Shown: piece by piece, positions 34,495-43,620 of the stretch
Numbering within the stretch: the first letter of the stretch is position 1
How the letters are laid out: each line of letters begins with the position of its first letter
DNA from: Anolis sagrei
Lineage: Eukaryota; Chordata; Lepidosauria; Squamata; Anolidae
DNA length: 64,000 bases
NCBI RefSeq assembly: GCF_037176765.1
Contig: NC_090021.1
Location: forward strand, 147,617,074 to 147,681,073
Direction: 5' to 3'
Notes under the pieces: generated by a model
Databases searched by the model: none
What the model was told of the DNA's origin: nothing
Seen by the model: only the letters and a program-made list of their open reading frames with translations
Made by a program: the position numbers and the translations under genes

Positions 34495-34740
34495 TTTGTT
34501 GTTGCATGCCTGATTTTTTTTCTCCCCCCCCCCCCAATTTTTTTAAATAACCAAAAAAGTTGTTTGTTCATGCTTGTAGCTGTCTTTTTCTGTGTGTTTA
34601 ACCTGTTTATCTATTTCCCTTTTCCTTGCAGTTTTTCTGACTTGTGTGTGTGCAAAGCACACTCAAGTAGCTAGCATACATAGTGCACACAAGCACATAT
34701 ACAATACTGTTTTAACACCAACACTGTCCAGGCAAGATTC

Positions 34741-35035
34741 ACCTTATCCCAAAGTGTGGATAAGGTGAACCTCCTCATCACTTTCCAGTTCTCACCATGC
34801 AATAAAGTAAAAACCTGAAAAAAGAATTCAAAGTTCACTTCATGACATTAATTCAACATTATAATGAGAGGAATTTGTGATGATTTCTTATTCTCAAGAA
34901 GCATAGATAAAAGAAAAAGATTTTTTTTCATTTATCAATCTGTCCCTTATTATTTCAGTCCCTTCCACTGTGATCAACGGGAAATAAAGCTTATTTGTAC
35001 TCTTAGCTTTTAATGTACTTGACTCAATTGCAAAA
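34741..35035 (-). pseudogene. inverted CYP2K-like exon 3 relic with part of intron 2
   Basis: On the minus strand, 34814-34741 reads [18 protein letters not shown], the CYP exon-3 sequence of genes 1 and 2, preceded by an acceptor-like TTTTTTCAG (34823-34815). Further upstream (to 35035) it keeps intron-2 landmarks, including GTCAAGTACATTAAA and AAGCTTTATTT. The exon start is altered (IIFA is lost) and the exon is cut after 74 bases. It is the remnant of a further gene copy lying opposite to the array. Confidence 0.9.
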
Positions 35036-35164
35036 AGGGGTTATCTTTTTTTCAGAATGAAAGTTTTTTTTCACTACTGCAGTGAAAATTACATTTTTTA
35101 TTAAGATAAAATGCAATACAATGGTATTATTGCTTCCCCTCCCTTCCCCCTCTCCCCAAATTCA

Positions 35165-37560
35165 GACACACATATATATTTAAAGACAGACCATAGGGTC
35201 CCTGAATGGAGAAGGTGGTGAAATGCTAATGGGATAGGGAAAAGGCAGAACTGTTCAACACCTTCTTTGTCTCAGTTTTCTCACAAAAGGAAATAGGTAT
35301 TCAACCTGAACAATATGGAGTGGACAAGGCAATAGGGAAATGCAACCCAAAATAGGTAACGTAGTCAAGGAAAATCTGACAGCTCTAAACAAATTCAAGT
35401 CTTCAGCGTCAGACGGAGTATCCTTAAAGAGTATTGAAGGGACTGGCATTTTAGAATCACTGGTGATAATCTTTGAGAATTCTTGCACAACAGCAGTCCC
35501 AGCAGGCTGGAGGAGGGCAAAATGCATCCCTATCTTCAAGAAAGGGAAAAAAGAGGGCCCCAGTCAGCCTGACATCAATACCAGGAAAGATTCTGGAGCA
35601 GATGATTTAGAGGGCAGTTAGTAATAACTTAGAAAAGAACGCTGTGATTACTAAAAGTCAATATGGGTTTCTCAAAAGCAAGTCATGACAGACTAATCGT
35701 ATCTCTTTTTTTGATAGAGTTACAACCTTGGTAGGTGCAGGAATGCTGTGGATCTAGAATATCTTGATTTCAATCATTCTTTTGACAAAGTCCCCCATGA
35801 CCTTCTTGCAAACAAACTAGTCAAATGTGGGCTAGACAATATTTATTTATTTATTTATTTAAAAGTTTTATATACCGACCTTCTCACCTCTCTTGAGGGA
35901 CTCAGACCGGTTTCCAACCATAATATACATACAGTCAGTAAAACATCATACTTCATATTGCAATAAAACATTAAAACAGCAAAACAGCAATTACATTCAA
36001 TAAATACAATGGTCAGTCGTCCCACTAAACTTGATGTTCATCATCCTCCATCCATATCTCCGGGTGTTGGCTCACTCATCAAATGCCTGTCTCCATAACC
36101 ACGTCTTCACCTGCTTCCTGAATGTCAGGATAGAAGGGGTGGTTCTGATCTCCTGTGGGAGAGAGTTCCAGAGTCGAGGGGCCACCACCGAGAAGGCCCT
36201 GTCCCTCGTCCCCACCAGACGCGCTTGCGAGGCCGGTGGGACCGAGAGCAGGGCCTCTCCAGATGATCTTAATAATCTTGATGGTTCATAGGGGAGAATA
36301 CGTTCGGAGAGGTAAACAGGGCCGAAGTCGTTTAAGGCTTTATAGGTTAACACCAGCACTTTGAATTGTGCTCGGAAGCTAATTGGCAGCCAGTGGAGCT
36401 GGTGTAACAGCGGAGTGGTGTGCTCCCTGTATCCAGCACCCGTTAGTAATCTGGCTGCCGAGCGTTGGACTAACTGCAGCTTCCAGGCAGTCTTCAGAGG
36501 CAACCCCATGTAGAGAGCGTTGCAGTAGTCTAAACGGGATGTAACCAAAGCATGGACCACCGTGGCCAAGTCAGACTTCCCAAGGTACGGGCGCAGCTGG
36601 CGCACAAGTTTTAATTGTGCAAAGGCTCCCCTGACCACTGCCAAAACCCAGGATTCCAGGCTCAGCGATGAATCTAGGAGAACTCCCAAACTGCGAACCT
36701 GTGCCTTCAGGGGGAGTGTGATCCCATCCAGCACAGGCTGTAACCCTATACCCTGTTCGCCTTTCGACTGACCAGGAGTACCTCTGTCTTGTCTGGATTT
36801 AGTTTCAATCTGTTGTCCCTCATCCAGTCCATCACAGTGGCCAAGCACCGGTTCAGGACTTGGACAGCCTCCTTAGTAGCAGGTGTAAAGGAGTGACAGA
36901 GTTGGGCATCAATACTACTGTTGGTGGATTTGAAATTGGTTAAGCAACTGAACCCTAAAGGTGTTCACCAGTGGTTCAATCATTGAGTCCCCTTGGGGAG
37001 ATTGGGTGGATTACAAATGAATTTTTTATTTTATTTTTAATGTATTCATCTTCATTCGAAAGAAGTGACTACCAGTGGAATGCCACAGAGTTCGATCCTA
37101 GGACTGGTGCTGTTCCAACATCTTTATAAATGATTTGGATGAAGGTGGAGAGGGCGTGCTGATCAAGTTTGCAGATGGCATCAAATTGGGAGAGCTTGCT
37201 AATACTCTAGAAGGCAGGATCAGAATTCAAAACAACCTTAACAGATTGGAGAGCTGGGCCAAAACTAACAAAATGAATGTCAACAAGGAGGAGTGTAGGA
37301 TACTTCACTTGGGCAGATAAAATAAAATGGACAGGTATAGAATGGGTGATGCCTGACTCAACAACAGTCCATGTGAAAAAGAGCTTGTAGTTTTAGTGGA
37401 CAACAAGTTGAACATGAGCCAACAGTGTGATGTAGCAGCTTAAAAGGTCAATGGGATTTTGAGCTGCATCAGAAGGAGTATAGTGTCTAGATCAAGGGAA
37501 GTCATGGTGCCTCTCTATTCTACTTTGGTCATACCTCACCTGGGATAACACTGTGTCCAA
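35165..37560 (+). repeat. CR1 LINE relic, split by an L2
   Basis: The plus strand reads DREKAELFNTFFVSVFSQKE (about 35230), CIPIFKKGKK, LDFNHSFDKVPHDLLANKLV, IKFADGIKLGELANTLEGRI and KTNKMNVNKEECRILHLGR. Frames are broken by several changes. The duplicated copy is at 56262-57190. Both share a small foreign L2-tail-like piece (GAGTCCCCTTGGGGAGAT) at 36980-37035. Confidence 0.88.
35842..36909 (-). mobile_element. L2-type LINE 3' portion
   Basis: The minus-strand frame 36848-36072 reads LGVLLDSSLSLESWVLAVVR, LVTSRLDYCNALYMGLPLKT, LHWLPISFRAQFKVLVLTYK and LWNSLPQEIRTTPSILTFRK, typical of the L2 C-terminal region. The 3' end is a TATTTATTTATT run at 35840-35860. CAATA on both sides (35837-35841, 36910-36914) is a short target duplication. 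The duplicated CR1 at 56510-56530 lacks the L2. Confidence 0.92.
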
Positions 37561-38300
37561 TTCTGGGTGTTATCAAACATGACCACCTCCACCCCCCAAT
37601 AAAAAGGAAAACATAATCCCACCATGAAGGGAGTCATAGCTTCCCAAGGAGCCAAGGCCAGGATGAACTGCATTGGCCTTCATTCCTCTAGTCTTCCTCA
37701 ACCATCCTCGGACCAGCAGCAAACCCCCTAACTCCATGTGCATTGCTTGGATATTCATTTTCCAATGCAAAAGTAGGTGATGAAGTTTGTCTCTGTTGGG
37801 CGCAAGGAAAGGCCCTCACCATCCCCAAAGTGCAAACCTATTTTGGTGTCAGATCCACCCCCTCTGCAGTTCTCCTTTCAAGTCCCAGGCAGGAGGCAAG
37901 GCAGCCGTGCAGAATGGGACGCACTCCCTGATGAGTCACGGCCTCAGACCTGCCGAGAGCAAAGTCCACCGATAAAGAAAGTTTGGTCCAAAGAAGCATC
38001 AACCAAAGGCAATGTTTTCTTCCCTACAGCTTCATTTTATTTTGCCTACATACACTACCTTGTATTACTCCCTGTTGAAATCAATCACCGTATTTTCTGT
38101 CATGCAAGACAACTGAGCGTTTAAGATGACTCCCAACTTTTCAAGTTAAAATATAGAGTTAGGTATATACTTGTTGTATAAGACTCCTCTTCCAACACAA
38201 TTCTATTGATTTGGTAATGATGACTCCCAGAATGCCTCAGCGGGCACTTCCGGAGTCATAGTCCAGAGGTGCTTCCTTGAACCTAGGTGTACCTAGTGCC
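37561..38300. other. duplicated block upstream of gene 2
   Basis: 37561-37740 matches 57180-57362, and 37740-38100 matches 6030-6360 and 59010-59350. 38100-38300 is an unassigned piece not seen in the other two. No conserved open frame. Confidence 0.7.
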
Positions 38301-38301
38301 T

Positions 38302-38612
38302 GGTTGTCCCCTGACATTAATTCCAGTCATGTCTGACTCTGGGGTGTGTTGCTCATCTCCATTTATAAGACGAAGAGCCGGCATTGTCCATTGACACCTC
38401 CAAGGTCATGTGGCCGGCATGACTTCATGGAGCGCCGTTACCTTCCCGCCGGAGTGGTACCTATTGATCTACTCACATTTGCATATTTTTGAATTGCTAG
38501 GTTGGCAGAAGCTAGGGCTGACAGCGGAAGCTCATGCCTCTCCCCGGAATCGAACCTGCGACCTTTCGGTCAACAAGCTCAGCAGCTCAGCACTTTAACC
38601 CCCTGTGCCCTA
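38302..38612 (-). mobile_element. Sauria-type tRNA SINE, reverse orientation
   Basis: Contains CCCTGACATTAATTCCAGTC, CACCTCCAAGGTCATGTGGC, TTGCTAGGTTGGCAGAAGC and, as the reversed B-box, GGAATCGAACC. Nearly full length, unlike the copy at 211. Confidence 0.9.
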
Positions 38613-38614
38613 AC

Positions 38615-39165
38615 AGCTTTATCCCTAACAGCGCCTCCATTTCCTTCTTGATTATTTCATGGAACTTTTGTATTTTTTCACATTCCCATCACATGTGAGT
38701 GTATGTTCCGGTTTTTCCACAGTTATGCCAACATAATTTTGGGCACTTTTTCATAATATGCGCCAATTGCACGGGAGTTCTATACCATTTTGTCAGTATT
38801 TTCTGTTGCATTTCTTTAATCTTTTATTGATTGATTTTATCCAATTGTCTATTTCTCTCTCACTGCAACTTAATTCCTCCTTCCAGATTTCTATCAGGGT
38901 AGATTTTGTGTTGTATTGTATTTCCGTGATTATTTTGTATATGAATCCCATGATTCCTTTCTCCTTCTCAACTTTCCATTTTATTATTTTCTCAAGATTT
39001 GTTTCTGAGGTTTCCTTACTCTTCCATTTCTGTTAGCTTTTTAGATAGCCCTCCCCATTGGAGCTAGTTTCCGTGGCCGCACTTATCTTTTATTTTCTCC
39101 CATTGTGTTACAGTTCCATCTGGTTTCAGTAAGTCCTCAATCTTTGTTATCCCGTTCTAAAGACT
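38615..39165 (-). mobile_element. L1 ORF2 C-terminal fragment
   Basis: Minus-strand translation gives ILTKWYRTPVQLAHIMKKCP, CWHNCGKTGTYTHMWWECEK and HEIIKKEMEALL: the cysteine-rich C-terminal region of L1 ORF2. Further upstream coding is degraded. No 3' UTR is attached. Confidence 0.8.
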
Positions 39166-39231
39166 GTGCTGGACCCTACTTTGAGCTGTTCAAATAGGTA
39201 GGTAACAAATAAAAGTATGTATTTATATATT

Positions 39232-39790
39232 CACTAGCTGTCCCCTGCCACGCATTGCTGTGGCCCAGTCTGGTGATCCAGAAAATAAAGTAATGAGAAA
39301 GTGTTGGTTTCTAATATATGTAATTTCTTTATGCTTGTGAGTAAACAGTATTTATTGCTGCTTCTTTGTCAGTGTTGATTGTCTGGTTTGCTTACTCTGG
39401 AACATACAACATAATTGTCCTTCTTTAGGGGTCCCTTTCAAATCTATGATACTGTGTGTGTGTGTGTGTGTGAATTATATCTATCTCTATATCTATCTAT
39501 ATCTATGGCTCTTTGTCAGGAGGGCTTTGATTACATTTTTTGCCCTGGTGAGGGGAGTTGGACTGGATGGCCTTAAATATTTTCTGTTGGTCATGGGGTC
39601 CTGTGCGGGAAGTTTGTCCCAATTCTGTCGTTGGTGGGGTTCAGAATGCTCTTTGATTGTAGGTCAACTATAAATCCCAGTAACTATAACTTCCAAATGT
39701 CAAGGTCTATTTTCCCCAAACTCCACCAGTGTTCACATTTGGGCATATTGCGTATTCATGCCAAGTTTGGTCCAGATCCATCATTGTTTG
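39232..39790. repeat. unassigned interspersed repeat with microsatellite
   Basis: Begins ACTAGCTGTCCCCTGCCACG and ends around GTCCAGATCCATCATTG. It contains TG (39455-39472) and TATC-type runs. Part (39640-39710, AACTATAAATCCCAGTAAC) resembles the inside of the hAT MITE at 14955. Family not assigned. Confidence 0.5.
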
Positions 39791-39898
39791 AGTCCACAGT
39801 ACCCCACTAGACAGGATGAAGAGGAGCCATTGATGAACACCATTTGTTTTGACCAGTCAAGCAATTATAAATCCACCTAATTATAGCATTGTCTAGCA

Positions 39899-40028
39899 AG
39901 GCCCCTTCTATACTGTCATATGAAATCCGGATTATCTGCTTTGAACTGGGTTATATGGCAGTGTAGATGCAGATAATCCAGTTCAAAGCAGATAATCTGG
40001 ATTATATGACAGTGTAGAAGGAGCCCAA
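39899..40028. repeat. palindromic CTACACTGCCATATAA MITE
   Basis: Complete, from GGCCCCTTCTATACTGTC to GACAGTGTAGAAGGAGCCC. Paralogous with 9851-9975 and 61152. Confidence 0.9.
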
Positions 40029-40147
40029 ATATTACTTGATAAGGTTCATTGTGCATGACTTGTTTCTGGAAGATGGGAACAACAACAGCTGTTTAGATTT
40101 CTGCTGTTTTCCAGGACTTCTCAAAGATATTGCTAGTGGTTCCAATG

Positions 40148-40285
40148 CACCTTCTACACTGCCCTATATCCCAGGATCTGATCCCAGATGATCTGTTTAT
40201 CCCAGATTATCTGGCAGTGGAGACTCATATAATCCAGTTCAAAGAGGATAAACTGGCATCAGATCCTGGGATATAAGGACAGTAT
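40148..40285. repeat. MITE variant split by a LINE
   Basis: Same subfamily as 10107-10252. After ATAAGGACAGTAT the sequence is interrupted; it resumes at 42270 with CAGTATAGAAGGGG. Confidence 0.85.
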
Positions 40286-42269
40286 ACTTACTTTTCCTGT
40301 CCACCAATGTTACATTTCCCATTCTTGAGTTGGGAGTGTAGTAGCTGCTTTGGGAGATGGTGATTGGGCATTCAGACAATGTGGCCAGTCCAGTGGAGTT
40401 GATGGCGTAGGAGCATCACTTCAATGCTGGTAGTCATTGCTTCTTCCAGCATGCTGACATTTGTCCACCTGTCTTCCCAAGAGAGTTGCAGGATTTTTCG
40501 GAGGCAGCACTGATGGAATTGTTCCAGGAGTTGCATGTGACGTCTGTAGATAGTCCACATTTCACAGGCGTATAACAGGGTTGGGGGGACAATAGCTTTG
40601 TAAAAAAGCACCTTGATCTCCCTACAGTCCTCAAGCACTCTCTGCTTCATTCGGAAAAATGCTGCACTCACAGAGCTCAGAAGGTGGCGTATTTCAGTGT
40701 CAATATTAATTTTTGCAGAGAGGTGGCTGCCAAGGTAGCAGAAATGGTCAACATTTTCTAATGTTACACCATTGAGCTGTATTTCTGGCAATGCAAAGGG
40801 ATTGGCTGGAGGCTGCTGGAAGAGCACTTTGGTTTTCTCAATGTTCAATGACAGGCCAAGCTTCACACATGCTTCTGCAAAGGTGTTTAGAGTGGCTTGT
40901 AGGTCTTCTGGATGCACACATTGTCATCAACATATTGGAGTTCTATAACAGATGTTGTAATGACTTTGGTGGGAGCCCCCGGTGGTGCAGTGGGTTAAAC
41001 CCCTGTGCCGGCAGGACTGAAGACCGACAGGTTGCAGGTTCAAATCCGGGGAGAGGCAGATGAGCTCCCTCTATCAACTCCAGCTCCTCATGCGGGGACA
41101 TGAGAGAAGCCTCCCACAAAGATGATAAAAACATCAAATCATCTGGGCGTCCCCTAGGCAACGTCCTTGCAGATGGCCAATTCTCTCACACCAGAAGTGA
41201 CTTGCAGTTTCTCAAGTCACTCCTGACACGACAAAAAAAAGTTACTTTAGTTTTGGTTTTCAGTCTGCTAAGGTTGAAAAGCTTGCCATCTGTCCAATAA
41301 ATTATTTCCTTTCCAGTGGGAAGCTTCCCATCAACAAGATGAAGTATCATAGCGATTAAGATGGAAAATAAGGTTGGGGCAATAACACATCCCTGTTTGA
41401 CACCTGATTCCACCTTAAATGGGTCACTTTGGGAACTATTGCTGTTCAAGACTACTGCCATGGTGTCATCATGGAGGAGTCACAGGATGTTCACAAATTT
41501 GTCTGGGCATCTTATTTTTTGGAGGCTGGTCCAGAGACCACTGCAATTCATCATGTTGAATGCATTTGTAAGGTCAAAGAATGCCATGTACAGAGGTTGG
41601 TTTTGTTCTCTGCATTTTTCTGTCATGCAGTGACGATCATGACCACTGTTCCTCTGGTGGGATGGGAGGGTGTCTTCTGAGAGGGATAGAAGGCAGTTTG
41701 CAAGGATTCTTGAGGATTTTCCCAGCAGAGGTTAGATAGCTTGATAGTTTCCGCAGCCTGTTTTTCCCCTTCTTTGAAAAGGGTGATAATGGTGGCATCC
41801 TTGAAGTCTGCTGGGATTTTCTTGGTCACCCATACTTTTTCAATGAGCTGGTGGAGTTGTCATGTCAGCTCAGGTCCACCCTCTTTAAAGACTTCAGCAG
41901 GGATCCCTTCAGGTCCGCTGGCTATGGGGTTTTTTGGGGGAGGGGAGGTGTTTTGTTTTTTTGGCTGGTGGCATTGCTGACTTCTTCCATACTAGGCAGT
42001 GCTGCAAGCTCACCCCTGGTTTGTTGTTGCGGGATTTGTGAGAGAACCTCTTCGGCTATGTTGGAGCTGCGATTCAGGAGGTTTTTGGTAGTGCTCTTTC
42101 CAACATAGTGCAATTGATTTTTTTTCCCTTCAGAACTTTGGTTCCATCTGATGAGCATAGAGGGTGTGTGCCATGATTCTTGGTCCATAGATGACCTTTG
42201 TGGTTTTGTGGAGTTTTCTGGTCCTTCTTCGGACTTCAGCTTATGCAATAGCATAGATCTTTTTCTTGG
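40286..42269 (-). mobile_element. non-LTR retrotransposon (same family as 33361-34494)
   Basis: Minus-strand frames contain NIAEEVLSQIPQQQTRGELA, KIPADFKDATIITLFKEGEK, SGVKQGCVIAPTLFSILIAM (RT motif B), YVDDN (motif C, at about 40925) and TLLYACEMWTIYRRHMQLLE. The 5' end is truncated. CAGTAT at 40280-40285 and 42270-42275 is a probable target duplication. The sites upstream of genes 1 and 3 are empty. A SINE at 40970-41240 is nested within it. Confidence 0.9.
40970..41240 (+). mobile_element. tRNA-derived SINE (CTCCTGACACGAC tail)
   Basis: Head GGTGGTGCAGTGGGTTAAAC with the B-box-like GGTTCAAATCC, then GGGCGTCCCCTAGGCAACGT and a CACTCCTGACACGAC tail with A run. The same family is at 44401-44642. 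I recall it as an anole SINE family. Nested in the LINE, so younger than it. Confidence 0.9.
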
Positions 42270-42450
42270 CAGTATAGAAGGGGTCTGGAATGACTTCTGC
42301 TAAGTCCCAAGTCACTGGTTTTAAGAGTTTGAACCCATTTGCACAACTTTTATTTCGGGGAACTACTACATGAAGTAGGTAGAGAAGTGGGAAATGTTTT
42401 GTTCAACCTGATAAACAAGACAAGTAAATGATTTGTCAGAGGCAACCTAT

Positions 42451-42483
42451 CACGTGGTCTAGTACATCTCTACAAAATATAAG
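42451..42483 (+). promoter_or_regulatory. promoter region of CYP gene 2: E-box and TATA-like box
   Basis: ATATAAG (42477-42483) lies 88 bp before the ATG, as in genes 1 and 3. Upstream, CACGTG (42451-42456) is a perfect palindromic E-box; genes 1 and 3 have CACCTG at this place. Such sites bind USF/MYC/ARNT-type bHLH factors. Confidence 0.5.
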
Positions 42484-42564
42484 GTCATCCTATTTCAGCT
42501 ATCCTTGCTGAAATCATACTGTAACCTTCATTGCAGGTGCTGCAGAAAACTGCTTCCTGGAGAA

Positions 42565-43564
42565 ATGGATTGGATACATCCAATTACAATATTTTTCCTA
42601 ATTACTCTTATAATTATGCTGGTTTTTAAAATGGGCTATTTCTGGAATAACCATTCCCAAAATCTTCCACCGGGTCCAAAGCCTTTACCAATCATTGGAA
42701 ATCTCCACATAATAGATCAGGAGAGGCCTCACAGATCCATGCTGAAGGTAATATTTAGCTTTTTTTGAGCCACATTAGAACATATCCTAAAATTGGTACA
42801 TCTGGCAATGTTAAAACCCTGTTTGCCATGTTGTTTTCTCAAGGTTTATTTAATGCTCTGCAATTGTTATTCTTTGTAGACTGAATGTGGACTCGGTTAA
42901 TCCAGTTCAAAGCAGATATTGTGAATTATCTGCCTTAATTTTGAGCCACGTGAGAACAAATCCTAAAATTTTTACACCTGGCAATACTAAAAGCTTGTGT
43001 CCCACATTATTCTCGCAGTGTTTACATAATGCTATGCAATTGTTATTCTTTGTAGAATGAGTGTGGACTCAGATAATCCAGTTCAAAGCAGATCTTGTGA
43101 ATTATCTGCCTTGATATTCTGGGTTATATGGCTGTGTGGAAGGGTCCATAATCTTACTACTCCAGTTCTTTCCATTACCTTTATAAATCATGTCTTAAAG
43201 TTCTCTGGAAATTTTCTAAATGTATAACTCTAATGAATGATGATATTCCAGGAATAGGTACCACATATACTTGAGTATAAGCCGAGTTTTTCAGTGCTTT
43301 TTTAAGGCTGAAAAAGCCTCCCTCAGCTTATACTCGAGTGAGGCTCCTGATGGGAAGGTGTGGTGCTGAAAGAAAGCCCTTCTTAGAGCCCCACATCTTC
43401 CTGCCAGGACCCTCACCTCTCCACCCAGCAACACAGCTGGGAGAGCTAGAGGAGAGGAAGACAAGTCCCGAGAGAAAGAGAGAGAGAGCTCCGAGAGGTG
43501 GAGAGGAAGGGGTGCATGGTTGCTGTGGGAGAGAGCATGCGCCTGTGCTGAGCCACTCTCAGAG

Positions 43565-43620
<56 letters not shown>

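Noticed and set aside
36072-36848. 258-codon minus frame, considered as a gene
   Set aside because: Its content is the C-terminal region of an L2-type RT.
40970-41060. tRNA gene suggested by A- and B-box sequence
   Set aside because: Part of a SINE with the full body and tail; no cloverleaf is expected. The same holds at 211, 21622, 22562, 38302 and 44401.
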